Shown: positions 51,235 through 60,485 of the stretch, one piece after another
How the letters are laid out: each line of letters begins with the position of its first letter
How positions within the stretch are numbered: position 1 is the stretch's first letter
NCBI GenBank assembly: GCA_017427065.1
Contig: JAFRTL010000016.1
Coordinates: forward strand, 1-64,000
Origin: Bacteroidaceae bacterium
GTDB taxonomy: Bacteria; Bacteroidota; Bacteroidia; Bacteroidales; Bacteroidaceae
Direction of reading: 5' to 3'
Length of the DNA: 64,000 nt
The notes under the pieces: generated by a model
Told to the model about the DNA's origin: nothing
The model's input: only the letters and a program-made list of their open reading frames with translations
Databases searched by the model: none
Position numbers and translations under genes: made by a program

Positions 51235-53481
51235 ATGATACAAACAGTTGTTAAGCGAGACGGAAGAATCGTGGGCTTCAATGAGGAGAAAATCAAAGCG
51301 GCCATCCGTAAGGCAATGATTCATACGGAAAAGGGAGAAGATCAACAGTTGATTAACCAGATTACCGACCATATTACCTTGCGTGGTGGCTCACAGATGT
51401 CTGTTGAGGCCATTCAGGATTTGGTAGAACTGGAGTTGATGAAAAGCAGTCGCAAGGATGTGGCTCAGAAGTACATCGCTTATAGAAATCAGCGCAGTAT
51501 CGCCCGCAAGGCTAAGACGCGTGACATCTTCTTGGAAATCATCAATGTGAAGAATAACGATATCACGCGTGAGAATGCCAACATGAACGCTGATACTCCT
51601 GCAGGTATGATGATGAAGTTTGCCAGCGAATCTACTAAGCCTTTCGTAGACGATTATTTGCTTAGCGACGAGAGTCGTGAGGCTGTTCAGCATAACTACC
51701 TGCACATTCATGATAAGGACTACTATCCTACGAAGAGTTTGACGTGTGTGCAGCATCCGCTTGACAACATTTTGAACAATGGCTTCTCTGCTGGTCATGG
51801 AGAGTCTCGTCCTGCCAAACGTATTGAAACTGCCAGTGTAATGGCTTGTATTTCTATGGAAACTGCCCAGAACGAGATGCATGGTGGACAGGCTATTCCT
51901 GCATTCGACTTCTACATGGCTCCTTTCGTACGCAAGAGTCTTCAGGAAGAACTGAAGAATCTGGAAGAGTTGAATGGTGCAGATTATTCTCATCTGTATG
52001 ACAAGGAGTTCCCTGATTATTTGGAGCGCCCTCTTACAGGACTGACAGGTGATGACCGTATCTTGCAACATGCCATCAATAAGACGGTGGCTCGTGTGCA
52101 TCAGGCTATGGAGGCATTCATTCATAATATGAATACCATCCATTCTAGAGGTGGTAACCAAGTGGTGTTCAGTTCCATCAACTACGGAACGGACACGTCT
52201 GCTGAAGGACGTTGTGTGATGCGTGAGCTTTTGAAAAGCACGTATCGTGGGGTGGGTAATGGTGAAACTGCCATCTTCCCTATTCAGATTTGGAAGAAGA
52301 AACGAGGTGTGAACTACTTGCCAGAAGATCGTAACTACGACCTTTATCAGTTGGCTTGCAAGGTGACTGCCCGCAGGTTTTTCCCAAACTTCCTGAATCT
52401 GGATACCACTTACAATCAGTGTGATGAATGGCGCGCAGATGATCCTAAGCGTTACATCCACGAAGTGGCAACCATGGGATGTCGTACTCGCGTATTTGAG
52501 AATCGCTTTGGTCCTAAAACTTCCATTGGGCGTGGTAATATTTCCTTCTCTACTATCAATATTGTGCGTTTGGCTATCGAATGCATGGGGGTAGAGGATA
52601 AAGAGCAGCGTATTGCCCTCTTCTTTGCTAAACTCGACCACATGTTGGAAGTGACAGCCAAGCAGTTGGATGATCGCTTTAATTTCCAAAAGACAGCTTT
52701 TGTAAAACAATTCCCTCTGTTGATGCGCTCTTTGTGGAATGGTTGCGAGAAACTCGGTCCTAACGATACCATAGAGTCTGTCATCAACCAGGGAACACTG
52801 GGCATTGGTTTCATTGGTTTGGCTGAGTGCTTGGTGGCATTGGTGGGCAAACATCATGGTGAAAGTGAAGAGGCTCAGGCACTTGGTCTGAAGATCGTTA
52901 CCTACATGCGTGACCGCGTCAATGATTTTTGTTTGCGCTATCAGCACAATTACAGCGTATTAGCTACTCCTGCAGAGGGTCTCTCTGGAAAGTTTACCAA
53001 AGTGGATCGTCGTGATTTTGGTGTGCTGCCAGGCATTACAGATCGTGATTACTATACAAATTCCAACCATGTGCCTGTATATTATAAGTGCAGTGCCCTT
53101 CATAAGGCAAAGGTGGAGGCTCCTTACCATGAATTGACACGTGGTGGACACATCTTCTATGTGGAAATTGATGGTGATGCAACCCATAATCCAGAAGTTA
53201 TCACACGCGTTGTGGACATGATGGATCAGTTGAATATGGGTTATGGTTCAGTGAATCATAATCGCAATCGTTGTCTGGATTGTGGCTATGAGAATGCCGA
53301 TCCAAATTTAAAGGTTTGTCCGAAGTGCGGCAGTAAGCATATCGATAAGTTGCAACGTATTACTGGTTATTTGGTTGGTACAACCGATCGTTGGAATCAT
53401 GGTAAATTGTGTGAGCTGAATGATCGTGTGACACACGTAGACGGACAATACGGATTATTCTCAGAAGAAGAGACTCTATGA
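51235..53481 (+). CDS. nrdD: Anaerobic ribonucleoside-triphosphate reductase
   Basis: 748 residues. It reduces NTPs to dNTPs using a glycyl radical and formate; strictly oxygen-sensitive, cytoplasmic. An ATP-cone regulatory domain (about 3-93, KRDGRIVGFNEEKIKAAIRKAM) precedes the catalytic barrel. The C-terminus has two zinc CxxC pairs (CLDCGYENADPNLKVCPKCG) and the glycyl-radical segment around ITGYL. The start follows a leader with -7 box at 51172. nrdG overlaps by 4 nt, as usual. Three copies of an inverted sequence element precede the operon. Confidence 0.96.
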   Translation: MIQTVVKRDGRIVGFNEEKIKAAIRKAMIHTEKGEDQQLINQITDHITLRGGSQMSVEAIQDLVELELMKSSRKDVAQKYIAYRNQRSIARKAKTRDIFLEIINVKNNDITRENANMNADTPAGMMMKFASESTKPFVDDYLLSDESREAVQHNYLHIHDKDYYPTKSLTCVQHPLDNILNNGFSAGHGESRPAKRIETASVMACISMETAQNEMHGGQAIPAFDFYMAPFVRKSLQEELKNLEELNGADYSHLYDKEFPDYLERPLTGLTGDDRILQHAINKTVARVHQAMEAFIHNMNTIHSRGGNQVVFSSINYGTDTSAEGRCVMRELLKSTYRGVGNGETAIFPIQIWKKKRGVNYLPEDRNYDLYQLACKVTARRFFPNFLNLDTTYNQCDEWRADDPKRYIHEVATMGCRTRVFENRFGPKTSIGRGNISFSTINIVRLAIECMGVEDKEQRIALFFAKLDHMLEVTAKQLDDRFNFQKTAFVKQFPLLMRSLWNGCEKLGPNDTIESVINQGTLGIGFIGLAECLVALVGKHHGESEEAQALGLKIVTYMRDRVNDFCLRYQHNYSVLATPAEGLSGKFTKVDRRDFGVLPGITDRDYYTNSNHVPVYYKCSALHKAKVEAPYHELTRGGHIFYVEIDGDATHNPEVITRVVDMMDQLNMGYGSVNHNRNRCLDCGYENADPNLKVCPKCGSKHIDKLQRITGYLVGTTDRWNHGKLCELNDRVTHVDGQYGLFSEEETL

Positions 53482-53981
53482 TCTCTGTGATGAGCATAGT
53501 GGATGATACCATGGTGGATGGGCCGGGCTTCCGCACTTCAATTTATTGTGCGGGATGCCCAAACGCCTGCCCTGGATGCCATAATCCTCAGACATGGGAT
53601 ATCCATCATGGTACTATGATGACTACAGCAGAAATCATGGCGCGCATAGAGGCAGACCCTTTTGCTGATGTTACTTTCAGTGGAGGAGACCCGATGTTTC
53701 AAGCAGAAGGGTTTGCGGAACTCGCAGAAGAAATAAAGTCCAAAACACAAAAGACCATTTGGTGCTATACAGGGTACCTTTATGAAAACTTGCTCTCTGA
53801 TCCCCAGCAGTTACGTTTGTTGAAATCGATAGATGTGTTGGTAGATGGTCCTTTCATACAAGCATTGAAAGACCCTGATTTGCTTTTCCGTGGCAGTAGT
53901 AATCAGCGACTTATAGATGTGCCTGCGTCTTTAGTCGAAGGGGAGGTAGTTTTATTGGATTATCAACCCACCAAACTGTAA
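53478..53981 (+). CDS. nrdG: Anaerobic ribonucleotide reductase activating protein
   Basis: 167 residues. Radical-SAM enzyme that generates the NrdD glycyl radical from S-adenosylmethionine. The [4Fe-4S] motif CPNACPGC (Cys-x3-Cys-x2-Cys) is complete within the CAGCPNACPGCHNPQTWD segment, near residue 30. VTFSGGDPMFQ (SAM-binding GGDP) and WCYTGYLYE follow. It overlaps nrdD by 4 nt, indicating coupling. Convergent with the (p)ppGpp synthetase gene. Confidence 0.96.
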   Translation: MISVMSIVDDTMVDGPGFRTSIYCAGCPNACPGCHNPQTWDIHHGTMMTTAEIMARIEADPFADVTFSGGDPMFQAEGFAELAEEIKSKTQKTIWCYTGYLYENLLSDPQQLRLLKSIDVLVDGPFIQALKDPDLLFRGSSNQRLIDVPASLVEGEVVLLDYQPTKL

Positions 53982-53992
53982 TCTCACTTTTA

Positions 53993-55084
53993 TTACTTCT
54001 TCCTTGACTGCATGAAAGCTAACTCGGAGGCTTGTTTAACTATTTCGTCCGCCAACATCAGATTGCTATCTTGTTCTCCAAATAGGGTATCATAGATAGC
54101 CTTGATTCCCATACGTCCACCACCATTCTTTAGAGCTTGGACGAAACAAAGGCTTTGAATACCCAAACTTTCCGACAGAATGTCAAGGTCGGTAACTGCC
54201 AGTTGAGAAATGGCTAGTTGGTAAGCATCATCTTCATTGTTTTTTATAAAATGATCTACGTCCCCCAATGTCTGAAAGTCGAATGATTGCAGAACGGGTA
54301 AGAAAGGCATGAGAGGTGTAGGGAAAATCTCTGCTTGATTAATGGCAGCAATGTGTTGATTTAGTTGCTTAAAAGGATGAGTTTCCAAATAGTTTTGGAA
54401 GGTCTCGTAATTCAATGGAACCTCATCTAGTTTACCTGAGTCGACTAAAGACTTAATTTGGCGACGATATTCAGAGGCTGTGTTGCGCAGATGGCTGAAG
54501 TCATTATCTATCAACTCCATCATACCTGCCAAGCGTCCAAATTGACGCTGTTGTTCTAATGGGAGTTTGATATCTCCTTTGTATCTGATATCATGTTCGA
54601 TAGTGGACCAAACATGTTGTAAAGCTGTACGCATTTGTAGCTCAAAACGAATGTTACTGATTTTGGGATCGTGGGTGATTGATTCGGGAAGTTGGCAGAT
54701 GTAGTGTAGGGAATTATAGCCAAAGGTGTTGGTTTCATGAAGTTTACGCTTATCCACAGATTCCGACCAATCTACAATGAATAAATGCTTTACCATGGCA
54801 GCCACTTTATCCACTTCATCAGTATAGAAGGTAATAACACGCAGACCAACCAAATCGGTAATGTCATCGATAGTATGGTACTTATACCCTTTAAGCTCTA
54901 GTTTCCCTTTCAAAGAGTCTTCTGTTTTCACGCGATGTTCGATGGCATTGACATAAATGCCTTGTTCTTTTACCATTTTGCTTAGCTCGTTGAAAGCCAG
55001 TTGCTCCAGTTTTTGGTAGAGCGGAAGTTTTTCCTTGTATTGCGCTAGCAGTTCTTCACCATGCACATCTAGTATAATGCCCAT
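53993..55084 (-). CDS. Single-domain RelA/SpoT-type (p)ppGpp synthetase
   Basis: 363 residues from the ATG at 55084; the frame extends to a TTG at 55114 but that lies at a hairpin. The RelA/SpoT nucleotidyltransferase domain (about 45-165) has RVKTEDS, DLVGLRVITF, GYNSLHY and the ELQMRT...WSTIEHD end with Glu and Arg residues of the active site. There is no HD hydrolase and no TGS/ACT module, so it makes alarmone but does not remove it. The C-terminal 200 residues are helical and unassigned. Known relatives are small alarmone synthetases (RelQ/RelP), but this is longer. A hairpin with a T-rich tail lies in its leader. Confidence 0.88.
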   Translation of the reverse strand: MGIILDVHGEELLAQYKEKLPLYQKLEQLAFNELSKMVKEQGIYVNAIEHRVKTEDSLKGKLELKGYKYHTIDDITDLVGLRVITFYTDEVDKVAAMVKHLFIVDWSESVDKRKLHETNTFGYNSLHYICQLPESITHDPKISNIRFELQMRTALQHVWSTIEHDIRYKGDIKLPLEQQRQFGRLAGMMELIDNDFSHLRNTASEYRRQIKSLVDSGKLDEVPLNYETFQNYLETHPFKQLNQHIAAINQAEIFPTPLMPFLPVLQSFDFQTLGDVDHFIKNNEDDAYQLAISQLAVTDLDILSESLGIQSLCFVQALKNGGGRMGIKAIYDTLFGEQDSNLMLADEIVKQASELAFMQSRKK

Positions 55085-55117
55085 AAAAGCGATATTATTA
55101 AATTCAACTTTCAATTA

Positions 55118-55147
55118 AAAAGCGGATCCGATGAAGGTTCCGCTTTT
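55118..55147 (-). terminator. Hairpin in the leader of the (p)ppGpp synthetase gene
   Basis: AAAAGCGGA (55118-55126) and TCCGCTTTT (55139-55147), 9-bp stem and 12-nt loop. Read on the minus strand it is followed by T-rich sequence, resembling a terminator or attenuator, about 33 nt before the ATG. A promoter above it was not identified. Confidence 0.5.
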
Positions 55148-55310
55148 ATCCCAACACTTTTCCACCCGAATGTGATGAAAAATAGTTCTTCTTATTGTTA
55201 AGAGAGTTTTCTTTTCATCGCGAAAGTAATATATTGTGAATTAATATCCAAATTATTCTGTGACAAAAATGGTGATTTGTGTTGTAAAACAGCAAATTAG
55301 ATTTGTTAGA

Positions 55311-55341
55311 TAAAAAAAGAGGTGACCCAAAAGTCACCTCT
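55311..55341 (-). terminator. Terminator of the OmpA-family gene
   Basis: AGAGGTGAC (55318-55326) and GTCACCTCT (55333-55341), a perfect 9-bp stem, then at least seven T in the minus-strand transcript, 22 nt beyond the stop. Confidence 0.88.
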
Positions 55342-55363
55342 ACCTTTTTAAATTAGCATGTAA

Positions 55364-56044
55364 TTAGTTGCCAGCTTCTGCTTCTGCAGCCTTAATCATG
55401 GCCTCACTTGCATACATGTAGATTTCTACACGACGGTTCTCGGCTGCAGTCTTGCTCTCATCATACTCGTCGAAAGCCTTACCTTCCACGAACTTGAATT
55501 GGCCATTTGTTACACCCTGCTGAGCAAGGTAGTTCTTCACTGCATCAGCACGATTCTGAGATACTCTTACGTTGGCCTCACGGGTACCTACCTTATCGGT
55601 ATGACCGTAAACAGCGATATCTGTTTGAGTATCTTCTTTCAGGATAGTAGCCAACTCGCTCAGTGACTTCTTAGACTGATCTGTCAGTGCAGAAGAGTTG
55701 AAACCAAAGAGGATACCACCATCGAAAGTTACCTTTACAGCTTCCAGACCATTGATGTCCGTAATCTTGTCAACTTGTGCATTGGCGATCTTGGCAGCTT
55801 CTTCAGCCTTCTTATCCATCTTACGACCAATAATTGCACCTGTACCTGCACCAACTGCAGCACCAACTGCAGCACCGATAGCAGCACCCTTGCCATTACC
55901 AATCAAAGCACCAACAACACCACCCAAAGCAGCACCGCCACCACCACCGATGAGGGCACCTCTACCAGTGTTGTTCATTGAACCACAACCTGATACTACC
56001 AGGCAGAGACATAGTAACAATGTAAAAATTCCAGTGTGTTTCAT
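55364..56044 (-). CDS. OmpA-family lipoprotein with glycine-zipper region
   Basis: 226 residues. The lipobox is VSGCG (Cys20). Residues about 28-75 are a glycine-zipper (GGGGGAALGGVVGALIGNGKGAAIGAAVGAAVGAGTGAIIG), which can associate with membranes or oligomerise. An OmpA C-terminal domain (about 108-215) binds peptidoglycan: NSSALTDQSKKSLSELATIL, VYGHTDKVGTREANVRVSQNRADAVKNYL and NRRVEIYM match the family. It probably tethers the outer membrane to the cell wall. Codon choice is biased to common codons, fitting strong expression. Own promoter (TATATTTG) and terminator. Confidence 0.92.
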   Translation of the reverse strand: MKHTGIFTLLLCLCLVVSGCGSMNNTGRGALIGGGGGAALGGVVGALIGNGKGAAIGAAVGAAVGAGTGAIIGRKMDKKAEEAAKIANAQVDKITDINGLEAVKVTFDGGILFGFNSSALTDQSKKSLSELATILKEDTQTDIAVYGHTDKVGTREANVRVSQNRADAVKNYLAQQGVTNGQFKFVEGKAFDEYDESKTAAENRRVEIYMYASEAMIKAAEAEAGN

Positions 56045-56079
56045 ATCAAATACAATTAATGTTGTTAATTAGTTTGGTG

Positions 56080-56087
56080 CAAATATA
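56080..56087 (-). promoter_or_regulatory. -7 box of the OmpA-family gene
   Basis: TATATTTG on the minus strand, 35 nt upstream of the ATG. Confidence 0.5.
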
Positions 56088-56131
56088 ATGCATTCTCTTA
56101 AAAGTTGTTCATTCTTAACGTTAAATTTTTC

Positions 56132-58576
56132 TTATAAATCTTTCTTGGGGTAAAGAGTATCCCACCAAGAACTATCGTTTTTCAAGTATTTTGCAAACCA
56201 GGCGAAGATGGTTTCTTGCCATTTCAGACGTTTCTGATACTCTAAAATGTGGTGGTTCTGGTCTCTTACAGCCACAAATGCCGTTTCACGTCCTAATAAT
56301 TTAAGGGCGGTAAACATCTGGATACTTTCTCCAATAGGCACATTGGTATCGACAGTTCCATGAAGGAATAACAATGGGGTATGAATCTTGTCGGCATTGA
56401 AGAGCGGACTTTGTTGGGTATACATGTCGCGGGCGTTCCAAGGGTATTTGCCAGCGCTGGCTACCTCACTATAACTATAGCCCCAGTATCCTTCACCCCA
56501 GTAGCTGGTGATGTCGCTGATACCAGCATGGCTGATAGCAGCTGCAAAGATATCTGTTACCGTCTGGAGATATTGAGTCATGAAGCCACCATAGGATGCG
56601 CCAATGCAGCCTATTTTGCTGGCATCTACAAAGCTATGCTCTGCACAGAACTTCTTCGTTCCCTCTATGATGTCATCGGCAGTCATTAATCCCCAACTGT
56701 TTACATGACGGGCAGCAAACTCCTGTCCGAAGCCTGAGGCGCCACTGGGTTGCACCACATAAACCACATAGCCTTGCGAAGCATAAGCGTTGTGAGGATA
56801 ACGGCTTTCAAAGGTGCGCTCGGTAGGAGTACAACCTCCATAATAATTCACAATCATTGGATATTTCTTCGAGGCGTCGAAATGAGGTGGCAGATAATAA
56901 CGTCCATAAATGGTGTCACCTCGCTGGTTCACATAGTTCCATTCACCAAAGTCCCCAAGTTCTACATCCTTCAGCAGTTCCGTATTCGAATCTTCCAACA
57001 ATGTGTGGGTGCGTTTTTTAGGATTCAGATTCAGCAAATGGAGGCGGTTACTATGTTGGGCACCTTGTCCAACATAAGCCATAACTGGCGCATCTGCAGC
57101 GAGAGAATAGCTACTTACTACATCTTCTTGACTACCTAAATCGGTAATCTTTCCCGTCTCAGGATTTAGTGAATAGAGATAAACTAAATCGCGATGATTG
57201 GCTGAATAGTAGATTTGACCATCGTAGCGTGACCAATCATATGATTCCACGGATTGTGTGATCTTGTCTGTTAGTGGGATCACTTTTCCTGTAGCGATAT
57301 TATATCGGTAAAGTATGTACTGATACATGCTTGGTATCTGTCCGGGGTTTACATGATTGCCGATACCATCAAAAGCTTCTGCAGATGCTTGTACCAATAA
57401 TTCTTTACCATCTGGAGAGAAACTCATGCTACCAAGAAATTCGGCACCCATCATCAGTGTATCCACTTTTAGTGTCTTTGTGTCCATTATCAGAACATCT
57501 GTCACATCGGTAGGTCGTTTGGTAAGTCTAGATCGGCGAACATTCAAGAGAAGTTTTGTCCCATCATTGCTGATATCAGCTAGATATGCAGCATGACTGC
57601 CAAAAGTAAGAGGTGTTGTGACACCCGTCTGGACATCTACTTTAGAGAGGGTAGAGCGGTCTCTCCAACCAGGCTGCCTGTCTTCTGGTTCTAGAATCTC
57701 AAATACCTCAGGGTCTTCTTTAGTACCTTCTTCGCGGTTACGTATGATGAGATAGTCTTCTGTTGGACTCATGGTAAAAAAGCCCTGTGGGGCATTTTCC
57801 ATAAAGACGGTACGCTGCTGATTGGCAGGGTTAACTTTATAGAGGGTTGTTCCATCACGCACTAATAAAGCATTGGAGCGAGGCATCCATTGTGCACTAC
57901 CGCTAATAGTACCCAAACTGCGATTGGTAGCAGCTTCACGTAGTTCTGTGGTGTTGGAAGTACGATTGCCTTCAGCAGTCGTAAAGTTTACTAACAGGTA
58001 TTGTCCGTTGGGAGAAACAGATGCAGAAGTCACTCGCTTTCCATTCAGTACATCCATGATACTGAATGGGTGTTTCCCTGTCGCTGTAGTAGCAACAGTC
58101 TTATCAGTCTTAATGCTAACGCTGATACTGTCTTTGGCCCCAGCATCTGCTAAATAAGTGATTTTCACTACATGTTGATGTGCAGGACTGAGTCTTAGAG
58201 AAGAACCTGCCTCTCTGTCGTCAATGTAAATTTGGTAAGTCTTAGGACCTTTCACTTCCAATCGACCATTCAGATAGCTTTCGTTATTGATTCCGAATGT
58301 AAGTTGCCCTACGGATTTACTGTCAGAAAGTGAAGGAAGAACATCACCGCTCCATACTTCTTCTTTCACACTTTCTGTAGCTTTAAAGCTTTTCAGGAGT
58401 GTCATGTCATTGAAAGCCCTACCTTTAGCATCTACATCCCCTGTTTGATAAGGAACGGTTATGGCATAAGGGCCTGCTAACCTGAAGTTTTTCACTACGG
58501 TGGTAGTCTCTTGAGCGCCGATGCTGGCAGCAATGCTTACCAGCATACAGCAGATAAATGTCTTTACGTAATTCAT
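56132..58576 (-). CDS. S9-family prolyl-oligopeptidase-type peptidase
   Basis: 814 residues. Signal peptide (about 1-21, SIGAQ) puts it in the periplasm or outside. The N-terminal part is a beta-propeller (WD40-like PD40 repeats such as GQYLLVNFTTAEG), and the C-terminal part the S9 hydrolase domain. Catalytic Ser661 is in GASYGGFM, Asp743 in HGTVDTNVP and His775 or His776 in NHHILEY. DPP4-like and acyl-aminoacyl-peptidase-like enzymes share this plan. Whether it releases dipeptides after proline cannot be read. Its promoter (58602-58609) touches that of the divergent ettA gene. Confidence 0.93.
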   Translation of the reverse strand: MNYVKTFICCMLVSIAASIGAQETTTVVKNFRLAGPYAITVPYQTGDVDAKGRAFNDMTLLKSFKATESVKEEVWSGDVLPSLSDSKSVGQLTFGINNESYLNGRLEVKGPKTYQIYIDDREAGSSLRLSPAHQHVVKITYLADAGAKDSISVSIKTDKTVATTATGKHPFSIMDVLNGKRVTSASVSPNGQYLLVNFTTAEGNRTSNTTELREAATNRSLGTISGSAQWMPRSNALLVRDGTTLYKVNPANQQRTVFMENAPQGFFTMSPTEDYLIIRNREEGTKEDPEVFEILEPEDRQPGWRDRSTLSKVDVQTGVTTPLTFGSHAAYLADISNDGTKLLLNVRRSRLTKRPTDVTDVLIMDTKTLKVDTLMMGAEFLGSMSFSPDGKELLVQASAEAFDGIGNHVNPGQIPSMYQYILYRYNIATGKVIPLTDKITQSVESYDWSRYDGQIYYSANHRDLVYLYSLNPETGKITDLGSQEDVVSSYSLAADAPVMAYVGQGAQHSNRLHLLNLNPKKRTHTLLEDSNTELLKDVELGDFGEWNYVNQRGDTIYGRYYLPPHFDASKKYPMIVNYYGGCTPTERTFESRYPHNAYASQGYVVYVVQPSGASGFGQEFAARHVNSWGLMTADDIIEGTKKFCAEHSFVDASKIGCIGASYGGFMTQYLQTVTDIFAAAISHAGISDITSYWGEGYWGYSYSEVASAGKYPWNARDMYTQQSPLFNADKIHTPLLFLHGTVDTNVPIGESIQMFTALKLLGRETAFVAVRDQNHHILEYQKRLKWQETIFAWFAKYLKNDSSWWDTLYPKKDL

Positions 58577-58598
58577 TGAATTTGTTTTATAGTTTATG

Positions 58599-58629
58599 TT
58601 GCAAAGATAGGAAATAATTTATACCTTTG
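58599..58629 (+). promoter_or_regulatory. ettA promoter overlapping the divergent S9 promoter
   Basis: Plus strand: TTG (58599-58601), a 20-bp spacer and TACCTTTG (58622-58629). The minus-strand -7 box TATCTTTG of the S9 gene sits at 58602-58609, inside this spacer, so the two are likely mutually exclusive. Confidence 0.7.
58602..58609 (-). promoter_or_regulatory. -7 box of the S9 peptidase gene
   Basis: TATCTTTG on the minus strand, 25 nt before the ATG, inside the ettA promoter spacer. Confidence 0.55.
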
Positions 58630-58665
58630 TAACCATAAGGATAATAATTCTAATTAGGAAAAAAT

Positions 58666-60363
58666 ATGGCTACAGTTGACGACAAGAAAATTATATTTTC
58701 CATGGTGGGCTTGAGCAAAACCATTCAGCAGAATAACAAACAAGTGCTCAAGGACATCTATCTTTCCTTTTTTTATGGTGCAAAAATCGGTATTATCGGC
58801 TTAAATGGTGCAGGTAAGTCCACACTGTTAAAGATAATTGCCGGATTGGATAACCAATATCAGGGACAAGTGGTTTTTGCTCCTGGATATAGTGTAGGCT
58901 ATCTGGCGCAAGATCCTTATCTTGATACCTCTAAGACAGTAAAGGAAATTGTGATGGAAGGTGTACAACCCATCGTGGATGCTTTGAATGAGTATGAGGA
59001 AATCAATCAGAAGTTCGGCCTGCCTGAGTATTACGAAGATCCTGATAAGATGGACAAGTTGATGAATCGTCAAGCGGAATTGCAGGATATCATTGATGCC
59101 ACAGATGCATGGAATCTTGATACAAAACTGGAGCAGGCTATGGATGCTTTACGCTGTCCTGATGGTGATGAATCTACTGAGCATTTAAGTGGCGGTGAAC
59201 GTCGCCGTGTTGCTTTGTGTCGTTTGCTATTGCAGAAACCAGATATCTTGTTGCTCGATGAACCTACTAACCACCTTGATGCTGAAAGTATCGACTGGCT
59301 GGAGCAACATTTGCAACAATATGAGGGAACAGTGATTGCTGTGACACACGACCGTTACTTCCTTGACCATGTAGCAGGATGGATACTTGAGTTGGACCGT
59401 GGTGAAGGCATTCCATGGAAGGGTAATTACAGCAGTTGGTTGGAGCAGAAAACCCTTCGTATGGCTCAGGAGGAGAAGACAGAGAGTAAGCGACGTAAGA
59501 CCTTACAGCGTGAGCTAGAGTGGGTGCGCATGGCTCCAAAGGCTCGGCAGGCTAAAGGAAAGGCTCGTCTGAATTCTTATGAGAAACTGCTTAATGAGGA
59601 TGTGCGCCAGAAAGAGGAGAAATTGGAGATCTTTATACCCAATGGTCCTCGTTTAGGAAATAAAGTCATTGAGGCACAGCATGTTAAGAAAGCATTTGGA
59701 GATAAGCTGCTTTTCGATGACCTCAACTTCATGTTGCCTCCAAATGGTATTGTTGGCGTGATAGGTCCTAATGGAGCAGGAAAGACAACTTTGTTCCGTC
59801 TGATTATGGGATTGGAAAAGCCTGATGGTGGAACATTCGAGGTAGGCGAGACTGTGAAACTGGCCTATGTGGATCAGCAGCATAAGAGCATAGATCCTAA
59901 CAAAACTGTCTATGAAGTTATATCGGGTGGAACAGAACTCATCCGTATGGGAGGTAAAGATGTGAATGCCCGTGCTTACCTTTCTCGTTTTAACTTCAGC
60001 GGTGTGGATCAGCAGAAGCTTTGTGGGGTTTTGAGTGGTGGTGAACGTAACCGCTTACAATTAGCATTGGCTCTGAAGGAAGAAGGCAATGTCCTCCTAC
60101 TTGACGAACCTACCAATGATATTGACGTGAATACCCTTCGTGCCTTAGAAGAAGGTTTGGAAGATTTTGCCGGATGTGCTGTGATTATCAGTCACGACCG
60201 TTGGTTCCTTGATAGAATCTGCACACATATTTTGGCTTTTGAAGGAAACTCTAATGTTTTCTTCTTCGAAGGCTCTTATTCCGAGTACGAGGAAAACAAG
60301 TTGAAACGTCTAGGGAAAGAAGAGCCTACGCGCGTGCGCTATAGAAAACTGACACAAGACTAA
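58666..60363 (+). CDS. ettA: ABC-F protein, energy-dependent translational throttle EttA
   Basis: 565 residues, two ABC modules and no membrane segment. Walker A motifs GLNGAGKS and GPNGAGKT, signature LSGGERRRVAL and LSGGERNRLQL, Walker B ILLLDEPTNHLD and VLLLDEPTNDID, and the ABC-F linker between modules with the arm and P-site tRNA interaction motif region are all present. EttA binds the ribosomal E site and restrains elongation when energy is low. The start after TTAGGAAAAAAT is strong. This is a widespread housekeeping gene; it is not a drug resistance determinant of the ARE class as far as can be seen. Confidence 0.94.
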   Translation: MATVDDKKIIFSMVGLSKTIQQNNKQVLKDIYLSFFYGAKIGIIGLNGAGKSTLLKIIAGLDNQYQGQVVFAPGYSVGYLAQDPYLDTSKTVKEIVMEGVQPIVDALNEYEEINQKFGLPEYYEDPDKMDKLMNRQAELQDIIDATDAWNLDTKLEQAMDALRCPDGDESTEHLSGGERRRVALCRLLLQKPDILLLDEPTNHLDAESIDWLEQHLQQYEGTVIAVTHDRYFLDHVAGWILELDRGEGIPWKGNYSSWLEQKTLRMAQEEKTESKRRKTLQRELEWVRMAPKARQAKGKARLNSYEKLLNEDVRQKEEKLEIFIPNGPRLGNKVIEAQHVKKAFGDKLLFDDLNFMLPPNGIVGVIGPNGAGKTTLFRLIMGLEKPDGGTFEVGETVKLAYVDQQHKSIDPNKTVYEVISGGTELIRMGGKDVNARAYLSRFNFSGVDQQKLCGVLSGGERNRLQLALALKEEGNVLLLDEPTNDIDVNTLRALEEGLEDFAGCAVIISHDRWFLDRICTHILAFEGNSNVFFFEGSYSEYEENKLKRLGKEEPTRVRYRKLTQD

Positions 60364-60406
60364 GAAAAAGTTGGGTGCAGATGCGTTAAAATCTCTAAAA
60401 TTGTTT

Positions 60407-60414
60407 TACCTTTG
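60407..60414 (+). promoter_or_regulatory. -7 box of the Oar-like receptor gene
   Basis: TACCTTTG on the plus strand, about 70 nt before the ATG, leaving a long A/T-rich leader. Confidence 0.5.
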
Positions 60415-60485
60415 CGCCGTAAAATAAATAGGTATTAAGATTATAAAAAAGTATTTATCATAAACCTTCATTAAATTATTTAATT

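Noticed and set aside
51391..52947. Open frame of 518 codons antisense to nrdD
   Set aside because: Coding mirror of NrdD, rich in His and Thr as antisense frames here usually are; no domain seen.
55840..55980. Repetitive GCA/ACC-rich DNA
   Set aside because: Explained by the Gly/Ala zipper codons of the OmpA lipoprotein.
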